Source: WHSM01 sp050701635 (GTDB lineage: Bacteria; Actinomycetota; Actinomycetes; Mycobacteriales; Micromonosporaceae). Taken from it: 22,377 nt of DNA. Both the position numbers and the translations under genes were made by a program. The stretch spans positions 1 to 22,377 of the forward strand of contig JBOGDF010000041.1 in assembly GCA_050701635.1 (NCBI GenBank), in the 5' to 3' direction. This document shows positions 6,764 to 14,546 of the stretch, piece by piece (positions within the stretch are counted from its first letter, which is position 1; every line of letters starts with the position of its first letter). Below the pieces are notes generated by a model. That model did not search any database. It was not told where the DNA came from and was given only the letters and a program-made list of their open reading frames with translations.

Positions 6764-6951
6764 GCGTCCAGCACCCGGTCAGCCTGCCGGCGCGCCTCGC
6801 AGGGGTACAGCTCGCCGCACCCACCGCAGCGCCGTGGGTTGTACCGGCTGACCTGGTGGACCCGCGCGATCGTGCGTGCCACCGCGCGGTCGCCACCGAA
6901 CGGCATCGGCCGCGTCTCGTTCCCCACCCTGTATGTCGGACTGGCTTGCAT
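6760..6951 (-). CDS. Small Cys-motif protein, paralogue of its neighbour
   Basis: This 63-residue hypothetical protein uses the ATG at 6951; a GTG at 6984 would add 11 residues. Neither start has a clear ribosome-binding site, so the message may be leaderless. The C-terminal half carries RRCGGCGELYPC followed by EARRQADRVLDA, the same CxxCGxLxPC plus AD-x-x-L pattern as the next gene downstream, with which it overlaps by 4 bp. It is divergent from the XRE regulator at 7035 across a gap with a 10-bp tandem repeat. That layout suggests the regulator controls it (inference). Function unknown. Confidence 0.5.
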   Translation of the reverse strand: MQASPTYRVGNETRPMPFGGDRAVARTIARVHQVSRYNPRRCGGCGELYPCEARRQADRVLDA

Positions 6952-6995
6952 ACGGGTAGCGTGCGTGGGATCACCGCCGGTCACTAGAAGGCGGG

Positions 6996-7015
6996 GCGTT
7001 TCAACGCGTTTCAAA
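6996..7015. repeat. Tandem 10-bp repeat in the XRE divergent promoter
   Basis: GCGTTTCAAC is followed at once by GCGTTTCAAA, 20-39 nt before the regulator's GTG start. An AACGCGTT palindrome spans the junction. It is A/T-richer than its surroundings. A binding site for the adjacent XRE protein, or a promoter element, is likely. Confidence 0.5.
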
Positions 7016-7034
7016 CCAGGTGCGGAGCCGGACA

Positions 7035-8150
7035 GTGAGCGACACCATCGGGCAGGCTGTGAAGCGAGCACGCCAGAGCCGGGGAATGTCCCGGGCGCAC
7101 CTTGCGCTTGCCGCCACGATGTCGGAGAGCTACCTGCGGGCGGTCGAGACCGGTCACCGGCCGGTGACCGTGGATCTCGCGCAGCGCTTAGACCGGGCGC
7201 TCGGCGCTGGCGGGCTCATTGAGGAGCTGTACGCCGCCGAGACCGGAGGGGATGACATGAGGCGACGGGTTGTCCTGGCAGCGCTCGGCACGGTGGCCGG
7301 CCTCGGTGCCGCTGAGCCCGCGTACGTCGTGGCCGAGAGCCTACGCACCAGCCTGCTGTCGGCGTACGGCGGCGGCGACGACTGGCCCGACGTGGCCACC
7401 GAGTACGGCCGGCGGTTCATGACCGACGCGCCCGCCGTGTTCCGTAGCTGCCTGACCGGTGACCTGATGGTGCTGCGGGCGCAGATCACCGCGGGCGCCG
7501 ACCACCTCGCCGTACGGCTCACCGCGCCGCGGCTCATGGCGCTGGCTGGGATGGCGGTCGGCAACACCGGCGACGTGGCCGCCGCTGCCCGTTGGTACCG
7601 CTCGGCCCGGCTCGCCGCTGACCGTACCGACGACGCTGCGCTGCAGCAGTGGACCCGGGGGCGCGAAGCCTTTCGCCGGGGGTACGAGGGCGGCACGCCG
7701 GGCGAGGTGCTCGCGATCGGAGCCGACGTGCAGGACGTGGAAGCTCAGCTCGCGGTCGCCCAGGCGTACGCCCGGGCGGGCGAGCGGACTGCCGCGCTGG
7801 CTGCGCTGGATTCCGCGCGCCGGCTACACGACCGCGGCGACCAGGCCGAGGGCACGATCTACGCCATGCCGCCGTGGCGGTGGCACCTGTCGGCGGCGTA
7901 CGTGTACGCCCTGCTCGGCGACATCAGCGCGAACGCCGACGAGCTGGACGGCGTACGACCGCCCAACACCGTGCGGCGCTGGGAGGCGCAGCTGCACATG
8001 GAGCGCGCGGTCGCCCACGCCCGCGCCGGGGACACGATGACCGGCCTTGACCTGGCGCGTGACACCTTGCATCGGCTGCCGGATGATCAGCGGTCGGTGG
8101 TGTTGACGGAGATGGCCCGGGAGGTTCGGCGGTGCGAAGCGAGATCCTGA
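7035..8150 (+). CDS. XRE-family regulator with TPR-like C-terminal domain
   Basis: This 371-residue protein has a Cro/C1-type helix-turn-helix at residues 6-57 (IGQAVKRARQSRGMSR through VDLAQRLDRAL). A long alpha-helical, Ala-rich region from about 75 to 365 looks like tetratricopeptide repeats. This build is common for actinobacterial XRE regulators whose helical part may sense a peptide or bind a partner (family knowledge; not shown here). The GTG at 7035 is chosen over one at 7020 because GGAG at 7024-7027 lies 7 nt before it. Its 3' end overlaps the 74-aa ORF by 19 bp, so the two are probably co-expressed. It sits inside the island that splits the cupin gene. Confidence 0.85.
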   Translation: MSDTIGQAVKRARQSRGMSRAHLALAATMSESYLRAVETGHRPVTVDLAQRLDRALGAGGLIEELYAAETGGDDMRRRVVLAALGTVAGLGAAEPAYVVAESLRTSLLSAYGGGDDWPDVATEYGRRFMTDAPAVFRSCLTGDLMVLRAQITAGADHLAVRLTAPRLMALAGMAVGNTGDVAAAARWYRSARLAADRTDDAALQQWTRGREAFRRGYEGGTPGEVLAIGADVQDVEAQLAVAQAYARAGERTAALAALDSARRLHDRGDQAEGTIYAMPPWRWHLSAAYVYALLGDISANADELDGVRPPNTVRRWEAQLHMERAVAHARAGDTMTGLDLARDTLHRLPDDQRSVVLTEMAREVRRCEARS

Positions 8151-8356
8151 CGGCGGCTGAGCAGTGGCGCGATGACTGGACGGTGCACAAGTCGTACGAC
8201 CAGCCCAACCGCTTACTGCTGGTGCTCCAGTTCTACAGCGCGCGGGGGCAGCTCGACACCGACCGGCGAATGGAGATCTTCTCGGCGGCGATGGAGTGGG
8301 CGAACGGCGGGACCCGTGAGCGGCTCGACGAGCTGCTGGAGACTCTCCCGGAGTGA
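8132..8356 (+). CDS. Small hypothetical protein coupled to the XRE regulator
   Basis: This 74-residue protein of unknown function is mostly helical and acidic (theoretical impression from composition). It starts at a GTG at 8132 inside the end of the regulator gene, with GGGAGG about 10 nt upstream. Codon bias is typical of real genes in this window: nearly every third position is G or C. The 19-bp overlap points to co-translation with the XRE protein, so it could be its partner, as small proteins often are in XRE/partner pairs. That is inference; no motif supports a specific role, and it does not resemble the acidic DUF397 partners I know. Confidence 0.6.
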   Translation: MRSEILTAAEQWRDDWTVHKSYDQPNRLLLVLQFYSARGQLDTDRRMEIFSAAMEWANGGTRERLDELLETLPE

Positions 8357-8723
8357 TCGCTGCGGCGCGCGGTGTCGGCCGCGGGTGGTGGTGAGGGTAG
8401 CGAGCAGGCGCCGTGTCGTCGGGTGGTACGGCAACAGCTGCAGGCGTTCCCACAGCGTCTCGCGTCCCCGCCGTGGGTAGAGGGCGGGCCTGAGTGCGAG
8501 CTGCCCAGCCAGCATCAGTGCGCCGCGCTGCGGCAGCCGTCGCGGTCTCGTTCCACACGTACGCGTAGACGGTCGCGATCACGGCGGCGACAGCCAGGAG
8601 TGCCAGCCGTGCGAGCGCAAGCACCAGCTCCCGGCGCCACATCTCGCGGCGCACAGTCTCCGACACGGAGACGGTCTCCTCGGGCCGGTCGAGTTCGTAC
8701 AGGTCGCGCAGCGCGTTGCCCAT
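8213..8723 (-). pseudogene. Decayed membrane-protein gene, probable frameshift
   Basis: The ATG at 8723, with GGAG 8 nt upstream, opens a convincing N-terminus: charged residues 1-31, then a hydrophobic helix (about 32-57) ending AYVWNE. Coding character in this frame fades near 8540. It reappears in a second frame from about 8525 to 8360 (GQLALRPALYPRRGRETLWE and onward). A one-base frameshift between 8520 and 8540 would join them. The second frame finds no stop until 8213, which lies inside the real plus-strand ORF 8132-8356. I read this as a broken gene near the right end of the island. An intact short membrane protein in the first frame is the alternative. Confidence 0.38.
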
Positions 8724-8767
8724 GGCGGGTACTCCAGGTGGTGGGCGTCTAATGCCCGCTCACTCTT

Positions 8768-9025
8768 TCCGGTGTGTACGGCCTGCCCGGCGGCCACCTC
8801 GAGCTCGCCGCCGTCGTACTCGACGCGCAGCGCACCGCGTACCACCAGGGTGTATTCCTCGAAGTCGGGGCGCTGGCCCGGCTCCTGCCAGCCCGACGGG
8901 CTCCGCATGTACGCCACGCTCACCGCGTCGGAGCCGGTGTTGACCCGGCCCACGTACTCCTCGATGGTCTTCGGCGGCTCGCCGGCGGCGGCGACCTTGG
9001 TCGGGGTTTCGATCAGCTTCACCAT
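8768..9025 (-). pseudogene. 5' fragment of an interrupted cupin gene
   Basis: The first 85 or 86 codons of a small cupin protein run from MVKLIETPTK, through the conserved PGQRPDFEEYTLVVRGALRV (residues 49-68), to AAGQAVHT. Family members continue at this point with an xAGEWVRYS-type segment; here the frame instead runs into unrelated sequence (GKSERALDAHH...) and stops at 8579. The expected continuation GEWVRYS... is at 6341-6228 on the same strand. If expressed, the product would be a chimera of about 148 residues lacking the last strands of the barrel. Start at the ATG at 9025; a weak GGCAGGC precedes it. Confidence 0.78.
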
Positions 9026-9075
9026 GCCTGCCAGGATGCCGGACCGCGGTGTCCGGGCTGGTAGCGGGCCGTACC

Positions 9076-9100
9076 ATCCAGATACTGCTAGTATCTGGAT
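9076..9100. promoter_or_regulatory. Perfect inverted-repeat operator before the SDR gene
   Basis: The arms ATCCAGATAC and GTATCTGGAT flank a 5-bp spacer (TGCTA). The site is A/T-rich in a GC-rich region and lies 22 nt before the SDR start, in the divergent gap with the cupin. It resembles operators of TetR/PadR-type repressors; no such regulator is adjacent. Confidence 0.6.
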
Positions 9101-9122
9101 CTGCGCGGTCTCAGGAGGCGCC

Positions 9123-9974
9123 ATGCGGTATCCGGCAATCGATCTGGCAGACGCGGTGGTGCTGGTGACCGGCGGTGCCCGCGGCATCGGGCTGGCCACC
9201 GGCGAGGCGTTCGCGGCGGCGGGCGCCACCGTCTGCCTCGGCGACCTGGACGGTGCCCTCGCGGTCGAGGCCGCCACTTCCCTCGGTGGGTACGGCGGCG
9301 GCGTCGACGTCACCGACCGCGACTCCTTCGCGAGCTTCGCCGGCGCGGTACGCGACCGCTACGGCCGGATCGACGTGCTGGTGAACAACGCCGGCGTGAT
9401 GCCGCTAGGCGGCTTCCTCGACGAGGCGGACACGATCAGCCGTACCACCCTGGAGGTCAACGTCTGGGGGCCGATCCACGGGATGCGGCTGGTGCTGCCG
9501 GAGATGATCGCGCGCGGCCGGGGCCACGTGGTGAACATCTGCTCGATGGCCGGCAAGCTGCCGATCCCCGGGATGGCGGTCTACAACGCCAGCAAGTTCG
9601 CCGCCGTCGGGCTGACCGCGGCAGTACGTCGGGAGTGCGACCGCACCGGGGTCAGCGTCAGTGCGGTGCTGCCGTCCGCGGTGCGTACCGGGCTGGCGTC
9701 CGGGGTGCCGCTGGGGCGTGGCCTGCCGACGGTCGATCCGGAGGCGGTCGCCCGCGCGGTGGTACGCAGCTGCCGTACCCGCCGTGCCGAGATCCCGGTG
9801 CCGGGCTACCTCGCCGGCTGGGACCTGATCGCCGCCGTCACGCCCGAGCCGCTGCTGCGCCTCGGCCGGCGGCTGGTCGGCGACGACCGCGGCCTCACCC
9901 AGCTCGACCCCGCGGCCCGAGCACCGTACGAGGACCGCGTCGCCGCCCAGGCCGCCGCCCGCAAGCAGACCTGA
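9123..9974 (+). CDS. Short-chain dehydrogenase/reductase (SDR)
   Basis: This 283-residue NAD(P)-dependent oxidoreductase of the classical SDR type has a Rossmann fold. The cofactor motif TGGARGIG is at residues 16-23, NNAG at 88-91, the catalytic Ser in ICSMAGK at 141, and YNASK (Tyr154, Lys158). Asp41 and Asp43 (GDLDG) at the end of the second strand suggest a preference for NAD (inference). The C-terminal 60 residues extend beyond the minimal fold and end in a basic Ala-rich tail. AGGAGG at 9113-9118 lies 4 nt before the ATG. The substrate is unknown. A perfect inverted repeat at 9076-9100 should regulate it. It is convergent with the sensor-kinase gene that follows. Confidence 0.92.
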   Translation: MRYPAIDLADAVVLVTGGARGIGLATGEAFAAAGATVCLGDLDGALAVEAATSLGGYGGGVDVTDRDSFASFAGAVRDRYGRIDVLVNNAGVMPLGGFLDEADTISRTTLEVNVWGPIHGMRLVLPEMIARGRGHVVNICSMAGKLPIPGMAVYNASKFAAVGLTAAVRRECDRTGVSVSAVLPSAVRTGLASGVPLGRGLPTVDPEAVARAVVRSCRTRRAEIPVPGYLAGWDLIAAVTPEPLLRLGRRLVGDDRGLTQLDPAARAPYEDRVAAQAAARKQT

Positions 9975-10017
9975 ACCGCCGCCCGACAAGCGGAGCTGAG
10001 CCGCAGCCCGGAAGCCG

Positions 10018-10031
10018 GCCAGCCCGCTGGC
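10018..10031. terminator. Weak hairpin between convergent genes
   Basis: GCCAGC and GCTGGC face each other across 2 nt in the 61-bp gap between the SDR and sensor-kinase genes. The small loop makes it a marginal terminator. Confidence 0.25.
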
Positions 10032-10035
10032 GGGA

Positions 10036-11389
10036 TCAGTGGGGGAGGCGGACTTCGGCGGTGGTGCCGGAGAGGCCGTCCGGGCGGGGGCGGAGCTGGA
10101 CGGTGCCGTGGTGCAGGCGTACCAGTTCGCGGACGATGGCCAGGCCCAGGCCGGCGCCGCCGGCGTCGCGGTCGCGGGCGTCGTCGAGCCGGGTGAACCG
10201 GTCGAAGACCCGCTCCCGGTCGGCTTCCGGCACGCCGGGGCCGTCGTCGGTCACCGTCACCGTGGCGTACGCGCCGTCGCTGGTCGCGGCCAGCGTGACC
10301 CGGGTGGCGGCGTGCCGTACGGCGTTGTCCACCAGGTTGGCGAGCACCCGGTCCAGCTGCCGGGCGTCTCCGCGTACCACCACAGTCTCGCCGGGCTGCA
10401 CGACCACCGGGACGCGCGGCTCGGCGAGTCGCTCGACGGTGGTCGCGAGCAGTTCGGTCAACTCCACCGGCTCGGCGCGCGGGGCACCGGCCGGGCCGGC
10501 ATCGTCGGCGCGGGCCAGCAGCAGCAGGTCGTCGACCAGCCGGCCCAGCCGCTGGGTCTCGGCCAGCAGGTCGGCGAGCGTGGCGGCGTCCGCGCCGTGC
10601 CGCTGCGCCACCTCCAGCTGGGTACGCAGACTCGCCAGCGGATTGCGCAGCTCGTGGGCCGCGTCGGCGACGAACGCGCGCTGCCGCGCCCGGGAGGCCG
10701 ACAGCCGGGTCAGCATGTCGTTGAGGGTGACCGCGAGCCGGTGCACCTCGTCCTCGGCGTCCGGCACCGGAAGCTGGGCGGTCCCCGCGGAGTCGCTGAT
10801 CTCGGCGGCGCCCCGGCGCAGCGCCGCGACCGGGCGCAGGGTGCCGCCGACCGCCCACCACACCAGCCCCGCCTGGCCGGCCAGCAGCGCCGCGAACGCC
10901 ACCCACAGCGTGATCCGCAGCAGCCGCAGCGCGTCCTGGTTGGCGTCGGCCGGCACCGCCACCACCACGGTCTGCCGGTCCCAGCGCGGCCCGGCCGGCA
11001 CCGCCACCACCCGCAGCTGCCCACTCACCCCGGCCCTTTCCCCGGGTACGTAGAACCTCTCGCCGCCGCGCGCCGCGTCCAGCTCGCGGCCGCGCAGCAC
11101 CGGCACCAGCCGGTCCGCGCCCGGCGACGCCGCCCGGATCCGCCCCGAGGAGTCGATCACCTGCACCACCACGCCGCCCTCACCGGTCAGGATCGGATCC
11201 GGCAGCTGCCCGGAGTCGACCAGCGCCGCCACGTCCCCGGCGGTACGCAGCGCCCCCTCGTCCAGGGTCCGCTGCAGCGTGTACTTCAGCGCCGCCACCA
11301 GGATCACACCGCCCAGCCCCAGCCCTACCGCCAGCCCCACCGTCCCGATCAGGGTCAGCCGGGTACGCAGCGACAACCGCCGCCACGCG

Positions 11390-11397
<8 letters not shown>
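10036..11397 (-). CDS. Two-component sensor histidine kinase
   Basis: This 453-residue membrane sensor kinase is the partner of the response regulator encoded just upstream. A transmembrane helix lies at about residues 14-37, an extracytoplasmic sensor region at about 38-160, and a second helix at about 161-184. A HAMP-like linker follows to about 235. The H-box is FVADAAHELRNPLASLR with phospho-acceptor His248. The ATPase domain shows the N-box NLVDN (Asn354, Asn358), DDGPGVP (384-390) and GGAGLGLA (413-420). Its ATG overlaps the regulator's stop by 8 bp, showing translational coupling. The signal is unknown. By DNA motif its system may control the LolA/ABC operon downstream. Confidence 0.93.
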
Positions 11398-12070
<673 letters not shown>

Positions 12071-12112
12071 GTACCCAAGCCTGCCATTGTGACGCCGTCC
12101 GTACGCAGCGTC

Positions 12113-12129
12113 TCTCAGCCCCGCCACAG
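12113..12129. promoter_or_regulatory. TCTCAG-N5-CCACAG motif upstream of the first response regulator
   Basis: Two half-sites spaced 11 bp apart lie about 45-60 bp before the regulator's GTG. The same pattern recurs before the LolA-like gene (14483-14499). CTCAG-type direct repeats recall published MprA boxes (from memory). Confidence 0.45.
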
Positions 12130-12148
12130 GCCGGGTTTGCCCGCGGCC

Positions 12149-12166
12149 CGAACATTGCTCGAACAT
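12149..12166. promoter_or_regulatory. CGAACAT direct repeat, 11-bp period
   Basis: CGAACAT occurs at 12149-12155 and 12160-12166, one helical turn apart, 36 bp before the ATG of the second response regulator. This is the usual geometry of an OmpR-family dimer site, so autoregulation by that regulator is likely. Confidence 0.45.
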
Positions 12167-12201
12167 GATGTTGACCGGTACGACACCACGCGGGGTCTTC
12201 A

Positions 12202-12942
12202 ATGGACCGCACCCGTGGAAGGAGGCGCGCCCTGAACACCTTGCCGTCGGCCCTGAACAGCTTGCCGTCGACCGGCCTGATCCTCGTGGTGGAGGACGAG
12301 AAGGCGATCGCCGATCTGATCCGGATGTACCTGAGCCGGGAGGGGTTCGGCGTACAGGTGGAGACCACCGGCGACGCCGGCCTGGAGGCCGCGCGGCGGC
12401 TGCGGCCCAGCGCGCTGGTGCTCGACATCGGGCTGCCCGGCGGCACCATGGACGGCATCGAGGTGTGCCGCCGGCTGCGCGCCGCCGACGACTGGACGCC
12501 GATCCTGTTCCTCACCGCGCGCGACGACGAGGTGGACCGGGTGCTCGGGCTGGAGCTGGGCGCCGACGACTACATCACCAAGCCGTTCAGCCCGCGCGAG
12601 GTCACCGCCCGGGTGAAGGCGGCGGTACGCCGTACCCACGCCTCCGAAGGCGCCGCGGTACGCCGCGTCGGCGCCGTCGAGCTGGACCCGAACCGGCGTA
12701 CGGTCACCGTCGGTGGGGCACCGGTCAGCTTCACCGCCACCGAGTTCGACCTGCTGGCGCACCTGGTGGGCCGGCCCGGGCGGGTGTTCACCCGCGAGGA
12801 GCTGCTGTCCTCGGTGTGGGGCTACCACGCGATGGCGGGCACCCGTACGGTCGACGTACACGTCGCCCAGGTACGCGCCAAGCTGGGCACCGCCAGTCCG
12901 ATACGTACCGTCCGGGGGGTCGGTTACACCGCCGATGAGTGA
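12202..12942 (+). CDS. OmpR-family response regulator of the second two-component system
   Basis: With the ATG at 12202 the protein has 246 residues. The receiver domain (about 26-140) has Glu31/Asp32, phospho-acceptor Asp75, Thr105 and Lys127 (TKPFS). The winged helix (about 150-243) ends in VRGVGYT. The start is doubtful: AAGGAGG at 12219-12225 lies inside this frame, 6 nt before a CTG at 12232 and 15 nt before a TTG at 12241. The real start may be one of those, giving 236 or 233 residues. After Asp75 the loop reads LPGGTMDG, two residues longer than the usual LPGMDG. The gene overlaps the following kinase by 8 bp and is divergent from the first two-component system. Confidence 0.9.
   Translation: MDRTRGRRRALNTLPSALNSLPSTGLILVVEDEKAIADLIRMYLSREGFGVQVETTGDAGLEAARRLRPSALVLDIGLPGGTMDGIEVCRRLRAADDWTPILFLTARDDEVDRVLGLELGADDYITKPFSPREVTARVKAAVRRTHASEGAAVRRVGAVELDPNRRTVTVGGAPVSFTATEFDLLAHLVGRPGRVFTREELLSSVWGYHAMAGTRTVDVHVAQVRAKLGTASPIRTVRGVGYTADE
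12232..12273 (+). repeat. 21-bp tandem duplication at the regulator's N-terminus
   Basis: Two 21-bp units (12232-12252, 12253-12273) differ at only two positions and encode LNTLPSA and LNSLPST. The second unit brings another in-frame TTG, adding to the start ambiguity. Confidence 0.7.
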
Positions 12943-14428
12943 GCCGAGCGACGCCACCCAGCCGCTGCCGCGCGACCCCGGGGGCGGGGTGCCGCCGCCG
13001 GTGCCAGGCTCCTCGGTCGGCCCGGTGCCGGCTGGCACGGCGCCGGCTGAAACGGCGAAGCAGCGGCGGTTCGCGACGCTGACGATGCGTACCGTCGTGA
13101 TCACCTGCGTGGTGGCGCTGGTGTCGGTGCTGACCACCGCCGGCATCGCCTGGCCGCTGGCCAACCGGGCCGCGTACCAGGAGGCGCAGCGCTCGCTCGC
13201 CACCCGCGCTGACTTCGTGGCGGGGCTGATGAAGGTACGCGCTCCCAAGGCCCGCAAGGAGCTGGCCCGCAAGCTGCGCGCCAACGGCTTCAACCTGGTG
13301 ATGATCGAGCCCAAGGGGCCCTACCCCGGCAACCTGCTCCCGGACGACGTGGTGACCCGGATCGCCCGGGACCAGAAGTCGGTGTCGACCATCGTCACCG
13401 ACCCCGACGGGAAGCGGATGCTGGTGGAGGGTCGCTCTCTCAAGACCAAGAAGATCGCCTGGCTGGGCTGGGGGATCGTGCTGTACGAGCCGCTCAGCCG
13501 CAACACCGGCGCCAAGGTGCTGGCGCGGCTGGCGGTCGCGCTGCCGGTCGGGCTGCTCGCCGGGATCATCGCCGGAATCCTGCTGGCGCGCCGGGTGGCC
13601 CGGCCGCTACGGCGTGCCGCCCAGGCCGCGCAGCAGATGTCCGGCGGCCACCGCGACGTGACGCTGCCCGAGGAGTCGCCCGCCGAGGCGGCCGAGCTGA
13701 GTAGGGCACTGAACAACCTCAACCAGGCGCTCGCCGCCAGCGAAGACCGGCAACGTGCCTTCCTGATGTCGGTCTCGCACGAGCTGCGTACCCCGATGAC
13801 CACCATCCAGGGGTACGCCGAGGCGCTCGCCGACGGCGTACTGCCCCCGGACGCGGGGCGCGACGCGGGGCGGGTGATGCTCGCCGAGGCGGGCCGGTTG
13901 GACCGGCTGATCGCCGACCTGCTGTCGCTGGCGCGGCTGCAGGCGCAGCAGTTCCCGGTCGAAATGGTCGTGGTCGACCTGGTCGCCGTGGTGGACGGCG
14001 CCGCCACCGCCTGGGCGCCACGGTGCCAGGAGGTGGGCGTACAGCTGCGGTCCGAGCTGCCGTCGGGGCCGGTGTGGGCGTACACCGACCCGGGCCGGAT
14101 CCGGCAGGTGCTGGACGGGCTGGTGGAGAACGCGCTGCGGCTGGTCCCGGCGGGGGCGCCGATCATCCTCGCCACCCGCGCCGAGAACCACCTCGCGGTG
14201 GCGGAGGTACGCGACGGCGGCCCCGGGCTGACCGACCAGGACCTCGCCGTCGCCTTCGAACAGGGCGCGCTCAACCAGCGCTACCGGGGCGTACGCCGGG
14301 TCGGCAGCGGTCTCGGGCTGGCGCTGGCCGCGCAGCTGATCACCCGGCTCGGGGGCAGGATCGAGGCCGGCCACGCGCCGGAAGGCGGCGCCAGGTTCAC
14401 CTTCCGCCTCCCGTTGCGCTTCCACTGA
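12935..14428 (+). CDS. Two-component sensor histidine kinase of the second system
   Basis: This is a 497-residue kinase. A Pro/Gly-rich cytoplasmic N-terminus (1-45) precedes a transmembrane helix (about 52-74). A short extracytoplasmic domain (about 75-195) follows, then a second helix (about 197-218) and a HAMP linker (219-270). The H-box is FLMSVSHELRTPMTTIQGYAE with His282. The ATPase domain has an N-box LVENAL, a GGPGL motif and a GSGLGLALA lid motif. The ATG at 12935 overlaps the regulator gene by 8 bp. The signal is unknown. In the ATPase domain, DGGPG replaces the usual D(T/N)GPG, a tolerated change. Confidence 0.93.
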   Translation: MSEPSDATQPLPRDPGGGVPPPVPGSSVGPVPAGTAPAETAKQRRFATLTMRTVVITCVVALVSVLTTAGIAWPLANRAAYQEAQRSLATRADFVAGLMKVRAPKARKELARKLRANGFNLVMIEPKGPYPGNLLPDDVVTRIARDQKSVSTIVTDPDGKRMLVEGRSLKTKKIAWLGWGIVLYEPLSRNTGAKVLARLAVALPVGLLAGIIAGILLARRVARPLRRAAQAAQQMSGGHRDVTLPEESPAEAAELSRALNNLNQALAASEDRQRAFLMSVSHELRTPMTTIQGYAEALADGVLPPDAGRDAGRVMLAEAGRLDRLIADLLSLARLQAQQFPVEMVVVDLVAVVDGAATAWAPRCQEVGVQLRSELPSGPVWAYTDPGRIRQVLDGLVENALRLVPAGAPIILATRAENHLAVAEVRDGGPGLTDQDLAVAFEQGALNQRYRGVRRVGSGLGLALAAQLITRLGGRIEAGHAPEGGARFTFRLPLRFH

Positions 14429-14472
14429 GCCCCGCTTTCGCCCCGGGTCGCTGCCAGCTCGCCGCGGCGGCT

Positions 14473-14499
14473 TCTCAGCGGCTCTCAGGCTCCGCACAG
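14473..14499. promoter_or_regulatory. Triple half-site (TCTCAG, TCTCAG, GCACAG) before the LolA-like gene
   Basis: TCTCAG at 14473-14478 and 14483-14488, then GCACAG at 14494-14499, are spaced 10 and 11 bp, about 50-75 bp before the GTG at 14547. The last two match the pair in front of the first response-regulator gene (12113-12129). This fits a site for that regulator. Confidence 0.48.
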
Positions 14500-14546
14500 C
14501 CCGTCGGGGGCACTCTTGGGGTAATCCCACGACCGCAGGGGGCATC

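Larger units (their letters stand above)
6342..8767. mobile_element. Putative 2.4-kb insertion island splitting the cupin gene
   Basis: The cupin reading frame is continuous in sense across this interval only if the interval is removed. It carries a short plus-strand membrane ORF, two minus-strand Cys-motif ORFs, a divergent XRE/TPR regulator with a 74-aa partner, and a decayed minus-strand membrane gene. No integrase, transposase, clear terminal repeats or target duplication is visible. The left edge is CTAG (6342-6345). Exact ends are uncertain by several bases, because the cupin residues at the junction (near HT/GEW) are missing or altered. Confidence 0.55.

Noticed and set aside
7824..8500. 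Minus-strand extension of the membrane ORF starting at 8723
   Set aside because: Beyond about 8540 it is Pro/Ala/Arg-rich and antisense to the XRE gene and the 74-aa ORF, so it is not part of a real protein in that frame.
8579..8767. Continuation of the cupin frame past the junction
   Set aside because: The sequence after AVHT is unrelated to cupins and overlaps the start of another ORF; it is treated as chimeric read-through.
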